Notes under the pieces: generated by a model
What the model saw: only the letters and a program-made list of their open reading frames with translations
Database searches by the model: none
Told to the model about the DNA's origin: nothing
Part shown: one piece after another, positions 8,814 through 17,492 of the stretch
How the letters are laid out: each line of letters opens with the position of its first letter
Position numbering within the stretch: position 1 is the stretch's first letter
Translations under genes and position numbers: made by a program
Source: Chara braunii
Taxonomy: Eukaryota > Streptophyta > Charophyceae > Charales > Characeae
Assembly: GCA_003427395.1 (NCBI GenBank)
Contig: BFEA01000285.1
Location: 815,560 to 838,019 of the forward strand
DNA: 22,460 bases
Direction: 5' to 3'

Positions 8814-10487
8814 ACGTTGTGTGGTAATTGGCGTGGATTTTCAGGTGCTTATTCGGGTTTGGTCTCTCTTTGTGAACGAGTCTTGACAGAGTATTCGCTT
8901 GTTTTATTTTTTGCGCAGAAATGTTTGGCAAGGCACTAGAGAAACACTGGTTAATGTAAGGAGAAGAGAGACAAAAACACAGTAAGCATCGCCACAAGGC
9001 TTTCAGCCGACCGACAGAGTACGTCACAATGATCATCGATGGTATGGATTAGAGCAAGACCATACTGCCACACTTCACAAGGATTCCAAAGGATTCGGAA
9101 CTGAAAGAAGGGAACTTTGTGAAAGTTCACGTGGTCGGTGCCAAGGTGTTAGGATTTTCATCGTCCGCCTTTGCAACTGTATTCTTTGACAACTTCAAAT
9201 CCGATTCTAATTGCATGCTAACTATTCTTCATCGCCGAATTTTCTCAACTTCCTATATCATTTTCAAAAGTCTTGTATCTCACACTTGATAACACTGCGA
9301 AAGAGAACAAGAACAAATTTGTGTTAGCGTATTTTTTTTTCTTAGTACAGATGAGAGTGTTTAGTAAACTTAAGTTAAACTTCCTTCTTGTGGGTCACAC
9401 ACACGAGGACATTGATGAGATGTTCAGTTGTTTCTCGAGAAAGCTGACTGTACATGATGCGTTCGATCTTCCTGAGTTGCAACACATCATTACGGAGTCA
9501 TACAAGGTAGAACAAGATCATGGCGTTTACGTTGAGGAAACGACGGAAACAATGGATTGGAAGTTGTACATTCAGGATCATCTACAAAATGTCAATGATA
9601 TTAGTTTCAATCAACATTTCCGAATCAAGCGCAACGGCGACGGAGAGGTGCGCATTTGGAGCAAGCAATATCACAATTCGCAGTGGCAGCCGAACGACAG
9701 AGAAGGTCTGGACATCTTCAAGTCAGAGCCAACAGAACAAGTTCAAGCTTCACCAAAGCATGCAATCCGATCTTTGGAAGCCAGATTTCGGCTTACTTGT
9801 CGGGGTGAGGACGAGAGGAGTGATAAGGTCGGCAGCAGCGAAGGTCATGTTCGTAATCGAAAAATGGGAGGGTCTTCGAAATTCAAGGTTGACGATGATG
9901 TACTTTCCATTGCAGCCTTGAAAGCCAACGTTCAAGGTTTGTCGAATTATGCTTAACCCCACAATATTGAATGGTGGAATAAGTTCATAGCAACGCAGGA
10001 AACACTCGACCTTGAGGACAAAAGTCTCAAAGAGCCTTTCGCGTGACCCTCTATCGAAGTTGATGCCAACAAACCAGGTGAAGAAGTTTTTTCAACCACT
10101 GCTGGCTTCGATCAACGCTGGGATGATTTTTTCCCTCCGGAGAGACCCGTCTACATCGGTGCTCGCAAGAGCAGACAGTTCCGAGAGGACAAAGACGGAA
10201 AGTACGACGATCTCGAGGTCAACACTTTCATCTCATTACGAGCTTGTAGGGCAGGAAGAGAGAGGCAAACCTTACCACATTGGCAAGGTTGTCGAGCTGC
10301 TAGCAAATAAACGCTTCAAAGTCGCTTGGTTTGCACAACGTGAGAAGGAGAGGGTTACTATCCTCAATTCAAGACAAATCCTCAAGGAAAAACTACGAGA
10401 GAGCCTTCCGAGGACGTTTACGACTGGAGCTGCGACGTTCTTTGTTACAACTTCCAACTGAAGACGGACAAGACCTTGTTTTCGTAG

Positions 10488-11880
10488 ACCCGACAAAAGA
10501 TATCCGAGATGTTGAATTCAATGGCAACGGAGGATGTTGACTAGGAAAACCTTCTAGGAACCATTTGTTCAGGAGGTTGTCAGAGAGTCATCGCGATTAA
10601 GGTCACTTCTGGTTCCGCATCAGAGCAGGTTTCATTTTGTCGTTGTTCGCCAAATTGTCTGAGTTCAGTTGTTAGTGGTTATTAAACCCGTGTAAAGTTT
10701 TGTACATCAGCAGGTCGTAGTTCGAATGACCCGTTTAGCCAGGCATGTGTGGCCAACCTTTCTTGTTTTTACGATATTTTTCATTGCATTTCACGTACTT
10801 TTAGTTTTCAATTTTAAGAATTTGAAAATTTACTAAAGATTTGCAGTTCGAGTTTCAACTACTCGATTAAAGTTTTAGAACTTTAAGTTCATTGAGCTTT
10901 GGTAACAGATTTTCAACGATGTCGTATGCGTTTTCAGGGCTTCAAACGCTTGACAGATTACCTACCAAAATTTTCTACACTTTGGGTTTCTTGCGTTTAG
11001 GCGAAAACAGTGATCATTTTTGGAACGTTTTTTGTGCCCTAAGCTCAACTGTCGATTGACAAAGCAATTGTTTTACGTTTTTGAACCAACTTCTAGTTTT
11101 TAACTTATAGGGCTATAAGTTGCTCAGTTTTCGATTTCCGATTTTTAAATATTGTATCATGCGTTTATAGGGCTATAAACACTTGACATATTACTGACTC
11201 AAATTCAGATATCAGTCGCTCATTTTTCGGCACTCGTTATAGGCCTATAATTCAAAAAGTATTGCTTTTGAATTTCAAGAGAATTCCAAGGGTCAATTCA
11301 AATTCTGGTGAAATTCGATGTTTTTGTTAAAATTCAAAAATTCACGTTATAGGCCTATAAGGTCATGTTTGGATTTCTTTGAAATTTCGTGTCGGTCGAA
11401 TTTGCTCAATCGTTTACACTCGACTTTTGGAGATTTGAAATCAGTTCTCGTCGTATGTTTTTGCTTTGCTCTGGATCCCTTGAATTTACTACCTTCGTTT
11501 TCATGCTTCTATTTAAGTGCAAAAAAACGAGGACTACCGACCCATCTGTTCGGCTTACTAAGTTTTTGCTTAGTTTTTTAGTCCTTAGATTTTGTTTCGG
11601 GAAAAACTCTCCTGTTTGCAAAAAAAAACTGCATTCACTGTACACTGCTGACTGACCATTTCGACATTCACCCAAATCTTCATATATTGGAGACCTTTTC
11701 GCCAGCCATGATCAGGGGTTGTCTGTCCTCTTCGAAAATGGAGTCGTTTTTTCAACTGCGTTGTCGACCTCAAATATATACTGGTTTTGAGGGTTTTTTT
11801 TAATGACATTTGAACACGAAACGGCACAAAATCGACCATTATTTTTTGAAATACGTTCTATTTCGTTTATGTTTTCATGT
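10488..11880. other. AT-rich non-coding stretch after the DUF7869 gene
   Basis: Apart from the four palindromes at 11102-11360 I see no supported feature. Frames of 85-125 codons on both strands (about 11318-12089) overlap one another, lack family motifs and look incidental. The stretch may hold the 3' UTR and right end of the DUF7869 element. Its junction with the following LINE is somewhere before about 11900 but is not marked by a visible target duplication. Confidence 0.4.
11102..11360. repeat. Cluster of four palindromes downstream of the DUF7869 gene
   Basis: AACTTATAG-GG-CTATAAGTT lies at 11102-11121, GTTTATAG-GG-CTATAAAC at 11163-11180, and TTATAGGCCTATAA at 11237-11250 and 11347-11360. 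The first two have 9- and 8-bp perfect arms that differ from each other but remain complementary. The last two are 14-bp perfect palindromes. The surrounding DNA is AT-rich and non-coding. Confidence 0.75.
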
Positions 11881-13256
11881 CTATAGGATTTCTTTGGTTT
11901 TGGTTTGTTTCTCAGGTTTTCATGAATCCATTGTTCTCGCCGCAATGGCAAATTGTCCACCGTTGCCTTCCCACAAACGCATGGCTTATTGACCACTCTA
12001 GCCTGGAACAGAAAGGCACAACCCTCCCGTGGTGTGCAACTTGCCTGGAGGGCTTCCCATCCGACAAGGTAAATGAGACTATTGAACATTTTTTCTTACA
12101 ATGCCAATCCTCAACGCTAGTTTGGCGATGGTGGGAAAAATTTGGGCAGCCGTTGAAACAGACATTAACTGGTCTTGGGAGTAGAGAGCCCTGCACTGCG
12201 GACATTGGACGGCCCAAGGTTCAGGTCTCACCTCCAACCTGTTCTCGATAGGTAGGAAAGCTGTACGGTGAGCCATCTGGAGACGTCGTTGCATATTGAC
12301 TATTGAGGGCGCTCATATGGGGAGGGGTGAGATGATTGAGATGATCAAGGACACAATTGAGACTTCAATCAGGGCACGATGGACACAACTAGTACAGTCG
12401 ACAAAGCCCCTCTCCAAAAAGACTGATATTACTCGCTACCTAAATGAATTTTGCATGGACGGGCTGGGAGGGGAACATGGGGGGAGGATAACAAGAGTAC
12501 AGTGGGGGACGCCGATCATCGGCCGGAAGTCCAAGAGAAGAACTATCGTCTCTGTTTCAATAATTGGACCACGATCCCTTATGATATCCCCCACCCCCCC
12601 CAATACAGACTTTCTAGACCCTTTTCCCCTCCCTAATCATTCCAGCTGGCCCGTTTAACCCGGACTGTCACAGGAGAGGAGGTCGTTAGCTGGCTAGTTG
12701 GAATGGCGGATGGCGCCCCTTCATCCCGTCGCCCCCTGGAAGAAGGAGGCTCATCCTCATCATTCCAACTGCCACCTACTAATCCCCCTTTGTGCACTTT
12801 TTAGCAGGGCCCCAGAATGGTATAGGGAAAAGGTGTCCCACACTGAGAGACAAGCTGTCATCATCCAGGACATCAAGTGGAACAGAGGGATTAATAGTGG
12901 GGGATGGGGTGGTAAAGTTTCTTTTGGGAGAGGGAGGAACTAGTCTCTCAGCAGCAGGTATTTGGCACCTGAAACAGGGCGAGGAGTTTTTTTTTTCTTT
13001 CTTTTTTCAACAACCTGCACAATCAATCCTCTAGAGGACAGAGTAATCAATGCTCGCAGGCGACTTTCTTAGTCATATTTCCTGACATTTTCCTTATTCA
13101 TTTTGTGTAAGGGACGTTGGACCCATTTTTTAGCAGGTGATGTTCCCCACCAATAGATGGAGCCTCTCCCTGGGTGCTAGTGATGCCCGTTTTTACCAGC
13201 AACACTAACACTGCAGGGGGGTTTTGTTTAAAAAAAAAATAAAAAATAAAAAAAAT
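11880..13256 (+). mobile_element. 5'-truncated LINE: ORF2 C-terminus (zf-RVT), 3' UTR, poly(A)
   Basis: A frame from about 11895 to 12251 reads WQIVHRCLPTNAWL, then CATC (12033-12044), then ETIEHFFLQC (to 12104) and LVWRWW. This is the zf-RVT zinc-binding domain found near the end of plant LINE ORF2 proteins. A second frame at about 12296-12658 continues with IKDTIETSIRARWTQL and a Cys-containing helix of the kind that closes these proteins, so a frameshift or several stops separate the two. The 3' UTR holds GGGACGTTGGACCC-N7-AGCAGGT (13111-13138), also present in the LINE tail at 220-247. The element ends in an interrupted A-tract (13230-13255). The reverse transcriptase and endonuclease domains are absent. 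I could not find a matching target duplication. Confidence 0.72.
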
Positions 13257-13547
13257 CAAGACTTAATCGCCCATGATGGACTTGGCGAAACTCGAAGTGC
13301 GGCTGAGGTTGAAGAAAACGAGGAGGAAGTATTTTCTCGGAGGCGAAGTTCATAGTGATGGTTGAAGCGGGAGAAGGTAGTTAGAGCTAGAATCGCGCTC
13401 GATGTCGGATTTAGAGGACGAGGAGGAAGGGGAATTAGCATCGAAGACAGTTGGAAGGGGATATAGATACAAGATATGGCATGACTTTCGCCTATTTCGG
13501 GGGCGATGCGCACAGTATCGAAACTGTTAGGTCCTGGTTCGACTACG

Positions 13548-14425
13548 TTAACAACTGGAATAATTTGGACCCAGCTTAGGGTCGCGCACAGTATTGCGTA
13601 TCTGAACCAGGTCCCCTAATTTATATTGTGTTTGTGCTCCTACATTTTCATTCCCAGCCACGCATCCACAAACCTTCCTGTTGTGGGTCAGTTTCATCAT
13701 TCTTAGTTGCTTTCGGGTCAGCTTTAGGAGAGCCTTCTCCACCGGTTCCAGGTACTAATTTGCCTTAGCTTTCGTTAAAGACCATGTGTCTCTGCCCCTA
13801 GGCTCGACGTTTTCCAAGACATCTCAGACATGTGGATTCGTAAGGTGTGGCCCTATGAATTCTAACAATTTGGTATACAATCTCAAGCCACGGGCGAGTG
13901 TCGTTGGTGGCCAAATTTCTTCGAAGGGTTGTTTTCATCATGCAATTTGCATTTTTGGCTAACCCATTAGATTGTGACATGTGCGGGGCCATGTGACGGA
14001 GTGAGACATCCCTACGTGATAAGAGTTGTTTCGCTTCCCATTGAACTCTCATCCGTTATCCATTAGAATCTTCTTTGTGTCTAGGTAGGTATAGAGAAAC
14101 ATGTTGATATAGGAGGTTATCTCAGAGGTCTTACGTGTCTTACCGGGATGGACTTTTATCCATTTTGTTAAGTGATCAATTTTTACCAATAAAACTGAGA
14201 ACTCACAGAGGTTGGGGCCGGTGGGTATGTCAAAACTCGTAGTGTCCATATTGACACATTAGAAAGGATGCTCTACTTCGATTGGCAGGATCGTATTGGG
14301 TGTCTGAATCTCCGCCTGATCCGCTGCACAGACCAGACATTTTTTTATCACATGCTTGATATCTTCCCGGATTTTTTACCAGAACCATTTGTTCCATTCA
14401 ACAGAAAAATTCCCACGAGAAATGG
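13548..14425 (-). pseudogene. Ty3/gypsy integrase domain, broken
   Basis: On the minus strand the frame reads a zinc-finger remnant (KKCLVC near 14326-14340), then VNMDTTSFDIP with the first catalytic Asp (14244-14246), KIDHLTKWIKVHP, and MDNG with the second Asp (14058-14060). TGA (14049-14051) follows where these proteins usually carry Arg or Thr. A one-base frame change follows. SQSNGLAKNAN then aligns with the usual SNGLVER-type motif, but the third catalytic residue Glu is Lys (13954-13956), as a G-to-A change would give. WLEIVYQIVRIHRATPYEST and GDLVQIRNTVRDPKLGP (about 13560-13625) are the integrase tail. Stops also replace residues after WFW and HPF. The His pair of the HHCC finger is not visible, perhaps lost at the adjacent AT-rich insert. 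Confidence 0.8.
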
Positions 14426-14860
14426 AAATTGAAAAAACATTCCATAAATAAAAAATCCTTCATATTTATAAATTATCATTCAAATGTTCAACCAATTCTA
14501 AAATTTTCAGTTTTATTTGATAAGTTCCCGTCTAAATATGAGTTTTCCCTTTCAACTAAATCTATTTTTTCAAGATGGAATAGATTCGATTAACCTATCT
14601 ATGACTGAAAATCTTTACTTAGAATGACTGTTCAATTAAAATATTTAATGAACTCATCCAGACTTTCATTCCATCTATAGCATGCAGTTCAAATAAGAAG
14701 GGATACCCCATTTTTGAAAGAAAAGTTTTAAGGTAAGAAGCAAAATTTTAAAATTGGAATGTTATTTTTTAAGATGGAATGAAAATATAAAATTTAGAAT
14801 GTAATTTTACTATAGAATGATTATTTAATTCTGGGAATACATACCACAAAATAAGAGGTC
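14405..14860. mobile_element. Possible AT-rich MITE-like insert between Cys-rich linker and integrase
   Basis: Base composition drops sharply to about three-quarters A+T, and coding similarity of the host retrotransposon stops on one side and resumes on the other. The ends carry ATTCCCA (about 14408) and its complement TGGGAAT (about 14834). The inside repeats (T)GGAATR or CATTCC about eight times on both strands. This resembles small non-autonomous DNA elements, but I found no clean target duplication and the inverted ends match over only about 7 bases. It could instead be diverged spacer sequence belonging to the retrotransposon. Confidence 0.35.
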
Positions 14861-14883
14861 TGCTCTTCGTGAGCAAATCTTAC

Positions 14884-15294
14884 TCAATTGTATCGCTGAA
14901 ACGAGTGAAGAATTGTCAGCCATAGTCTCAATCTGTAAGTCTTACGCTTCTTTAAGTGACTATCTTTCCATCGATAATTTTGGGATTTCGTAGTGACGTG
15001 ACGTTTGAGTCTGTCCTCCTTAGCATAATCATCTAAGGATTTGACAACTAATCTAGATAATAAAATTTTGTCCATCTTTACTTCCGATCGTAAGTACTTC
15101 TCGTCATCATCCAAGTCGTCAAATTTGGCATCCTCTAATTGAGCCTCCATAAGAAGCTTCTGTAAACTGCATAAGGGACATTCGGATGCCCTGTCACTCG
15201 AACGATAACGAATGCATGGGTCATGTGCGCAATTGACACACTTGGCGTAATCTACCCAGTCAGTGAAACCGTTGTTTGTTGGATAGAAATCCAC
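14884..15294 (-). pseudogene. Cys-rich linker of the gypsy polyprotein between RNase H and integrase
   Basis: A 136-codon frame lies just where the polyprotein linker should be. Near its start it reads CVNCAHDPC, then about 12 residues, then ECPLC, giving two CxxC pairs, a probable zinc-binding cluster. An acidic segment (DAKFDDLDDDEKY) and a basic tail follow. Upstream, in the region 15300-15420, the frame carries aromatic-rich sequence (NLPIKFWFF). I do not recognise the domain. Its position and continuous frame suggest it was part of the same polyprotein. It could be an inserted foreign segment. Confidence 0.45.
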
Positions 15295-15529
15295 GCCATA
15301 AACATGTGGGATGCAAGTACAAAAGAACCAGAATTTAATAGGGAGATTACCGAAAACAGAGGGTATGAGAATTCATAGGACGTGCGGACAAGGAAAGGTG
15401 AAAGAGGAGAGTTAACGATCACTCATGCCGAGGACTATCAATCCTTCTGCAAAATGTCCACCTCACCGTATGGAGGCTCGTTCTTAGGTTCCGGATCATT
15501 CCACATTGTCACCACTTCACTGGCGGGGT

Positions 15530-16493
15530 ACCTTACTTGACCATTGGAGACGTGTCAATCCGTCCGTGTTTTCGTGCTTCCTGTGCTTTTGATGGCGGAT
15601 GTCAAAGTCCATGCTCTACACGGTAGTTGCCCATCGTCCCATCATCCCTTAGTAGTCCTTCGATTTTTTCAGGGATAGAAGAGGTTCGTGATCCGTGATA
15701 AGAGTGAATTTTCGACCATACAAATAAGTTGAGAAGTGGTTGATGCCCCAAAGAGCCGCAAAGCATTTTCCCGTAGGAGCCGATTAGTTTTGCTTGCACT
15801 CTCGCATTGTCTTCGAGGCGTACTCTACCACGTGCTCCAATCCGCCACACCCCACCTGGGCCAAAATTGGCAATATGGTCTCCGACTGTCAGTCTCAAAT
15901 AAGAGTGAACAACCTTCTTGGGTCCAGTCTTGTTGAAATTGGGGCCTAAATCAGAGCGGCCTTCAGTTCTCGAAACGCGTCATTACATTGTGGAATCCAG
16001 ATGAACAGTTGATCTTTCTTCAGAAGGTTTGAAAGTGGTCATGTGATAGCCGCAAAACCTTCGATAAACCTTTGGTAATATGGAGTTTTTCCTGAAAACG
16101 TGTGGACTTCCATAAGCGACGTCGGAACTGATGCATCCCAAACCACCACGAGCTTTCCCGGATCAGGTTTTTGACCCCTGTGGGTGGCGATGTGTCCCAA
16201 AAACGAAATTTCTGACAGAAAGAACTGACATTTGTCAATAACCAACTTTTACACCTGCATCTTTCAACGCATGCATCATCAATTTTATCTGTTATACGTG
16301 TCCCCCATATCATCGAGCCATATGAGCTTGAATACACCATGATATCATGCATATATATAATCACACAATAGTAATTGATTATGCTTTGTGCCGGTTGTGT
16401 TTTCCGCACGAAGTTTTGGAAATCCATGTAATCGCACTTTGAAACGTAGTTGGGGCATTGCATATGCTCATCGCGCAACAAATCCATTGCTAG
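15530..16493 (-). pseudogene. Gypsy RT C-terminal half plus RNase H, broken
   Basis: Starting at the insertion boundary the minus strand reads NAPTTFQ (16439-16459). A one-base shift away comes VIIYMHDIMVYSS, in which the RT YxDD box has become YMHD (16344-16355), so the first catalytic Asp is His. After another shift come DKCQFFLSEISFLGH, KPDPGK and TPYYQRFIEGFAAIT. RNase H follows in the same frame: WIPQCNDAFRELKAAL, EYASKTM, CFAALWGINHFSTYLYGR, TDHEPL (Asp at 15691-15693), GMMGRWATTV, and finally NTDGLTRL. In-frame stops occur after AIT (TGA), AALI (TAG), FTLI (TGA), the next Asp (TGA), CKQN (TAA), KDY (TAA) and TTV (TAG). Several of these fit Trp or Gln positions of the family. Confidence 0.8.
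16486..16493. repeat. Target-site duplication ATTGCTAG, left copy
   Basis: ATTGCTAG here is identical to 17852-17859. The 8-bp length is typical of hAT superfamily insertions. Removing one copy plus the intervening 1,358 bp brings the two RT halves back together in the same reading frame. Confidence 0.85.
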
Positions 16494-16880
16494 CAGAGAG
16501 TGTAAACGGGTAACCGTTGCCTGTACCTGGCCGTATCCAAATGTACCCGCCAGGTTACGGGTGGGTATGGGTACCCCTTTCGAAGGGGGAGTTGGGTATG
16601 GGCAGGCACAAACAAAAGGTGGTGGTTGTTAGGGCGGGCATAATTGCCCTTTTTGGAGATCATGGGTGGGTAGGGGTAGGTAGGGGTAGGGGTAAAAGGA
16701 AAAAAACGGGTATGGGTGGCCAAAATGGGTATGGGCAGGTACGGGTGGCCCAAAAAGAAAAGGGTGGGTACGGGCGGGTAGAGGCTCCTATCGGATAACC
16801 GTGGTATACCCGATGTAAGTCTTGTAGCTTTGATGGGTTTGTATATTTGCTCAAGCGTGACGCTTTTCTCATATTCCAAA

Positions 16881-16936
16881 TTTCTCGCAAGCCTTAGGGT
16901 GAAGCAAACGTTTTTTCTCGCGAGCCTTAGGGTGAA
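16881..16936. repeat. 33-bp direct repeat inside the hAT-like element
   Basis: TTTCTCGCAAGCCTTAGGGT at 16881 recurs with one change (TTTCTCGCGAGCCTTAGGGT) at 16914, both followed by GAA. The function is unknown. Confidence 0.6.
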
Positions 16937-17014
16937 TTTTATATCTCGTCATTTTTTTAATTTTTTTTTTTTTAAAATTCAGACTATTTTCATGTGCGTG
17001 TAACCGTGCGTATA

Positions 17015-17075
17015 TAATATTTATGTGTGTTTGTGCGGGTGTGTTGTGTGTGTGTCTGTGTGTGAGAGAGAGAGG
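17015..17075. repeat. TG/GA microsatellite
   Basis: There is an imperfect (TG)n run with TGCG interruptions from about 17022 to 17063, then GAGAGAGAGAG (17063-17073). It is ordinary simple-sequence DNA within the hAT-like element. Confidence 0.7.
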
Positions 17076-17305
17076 GAGTGTACGTGTGTGCGACAGACCG
17101 AGGGTGGTTGCATTTGCAAATGCTATACAGATTGCATAGGCTGCTATAGCACCAGATACGTCCATAACGGGAACAAAGTGACCAGATGTAACAACTGTTG
17201 CTGTTGCGGCAGTAGCTGCAGCAACTGCCACATCTCGAAAACAATAAAATAAAATAATATTATTAATAATAATAAAAATTCCCACGTCAATCCTGTGACG
17301 TCCAA

Positions 17306-17492
17306 GAGGTTGGGGACAATTGGGGGCAGTTAAGGACAAATAAGGCCGTTAGGGGCTGTTAAAAAAAAAAAAAAAGTTAGGGGCGGTTAGGGACAGTTAG
17401 GGACAGTTAGGGGCGGTTAGGGATAGTTAGGGGCAATTAGGGGTGCTTAGGGACAGTTAGGGGCAGTTAGGGGCGGTTGTGGGCAGTTAGGG
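17306..17492. repeat. 10-bp minisatellite GTTAGGGRCR, split by an A15 run
   Basis: From 17376 to 17492 the sequence falls into successive 10-mers such as GTTAGGGGCG, GTTAGGGACA and GTTAGGGATA, with about twelve units. More diverged units (GTTGGGGACA and similar) occupy 17306-17360 before a run of 15 A (17361-17375). It contains many TTAGGG hexamers, but the strict period of 10 shows it is not a telomeric array. It lies inside the hAT-like element and may derive from its subterminal repeats. Confidence 0.8.

Larger units (their letters stand above)
7768..8918 (+). other. Intron of the DUF7869 gene, with internal tandem duplication
   Basis: The donor reads GAG|GTGATG at 7767/7768 and the acceptor TTTTTTGCGCAG|AA at 8918/8919, after a T-rich tract. 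Joining them gives a phase-1 junction that carries the FER frame of exon 1 into MFGKALEKHW of exon 2, where the family sequence continues. This supports a genuine intron of 1,151 bp. Inside, TCTCATTAAAGCAC occurs at 7992 and 8339 (period 347), each copy preceded by a TC microsatellite (7850-7880; 8218-8248) and followed by a palindrome (8096; 8401). At 8700-8835 a 51-bp unit with TTATAGCCCTATAA and GTTGTGTGGTAATYGG is repeated about 2.5 times. A minus-strand frame at 8707-9036 is only the shadow of this repeat. Confidence 0.65.
6623..10487 (+). pseudogene. DUF7869-family gene (putative DDE-like transposon protein), one intron, decayed
   Basis: From memory of the family, the reading follows DUF7869 proteins almost end to end. 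Exon 1 starts at ATG 6623. It has an Asp/Glu-rich segment (6800-6975), a Cys region (CCKVKC, 7201-7218), then a helical domain with VCTKAWGRLYGCS, DVYDFFKRDC and, in another frame, EGCSTC. Exon 2 carries DGMD (9038-9049), LDNTAKENKNKF (from 9285), GHTHEDIDEMFS (9393-9428), then FRIKRNGDGEVRIWSKQY and YHIGKVVEL. The three acidic motifs resemble an RNase H-like DDE triad, which is my inference. In-frame stops are TAG 6674, 7253, 7268 and 9050; TAA 8957 and 9954; TGA 10044. Frameshifts lie near 7690, 9230, 10230 and 10400. The stop after DGMD replaces a Gln I expect there. It cannot make full-length protein under the standard code. Confidence 0.75.

Noticed and set aside
6623-10487. Active gene under a code with TAG/TAA as glutamine
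   Set aside because: There are also several frameshifts and an in-frame TGA. The nearby gypsy copy has TGA at Trp/Arg positions, so ordinary decay is simpler. It is kept only as an alternative in the findings.
3880-11360. CRISPR-like array from the repeated palindromes
   Set aside because: The context is eukaryotic, spacing is irregular and embedded in larger repeats, and there are no uniform spacers or cas genes.
16869-17339. 156-codon minus-strand frame as a captured host gene fragment
   Set aside because: Much of it is TG/GA microsatellite and Ala/Val/Thr-rich translation, with no family motif and no start or splice support.
17376-17492. Interstitial telomere array (TTAGGG)
   Set aside because: The period is strictly 10 bp with variable extra bases, not 6 or 7, and it lies inside a transposable element.
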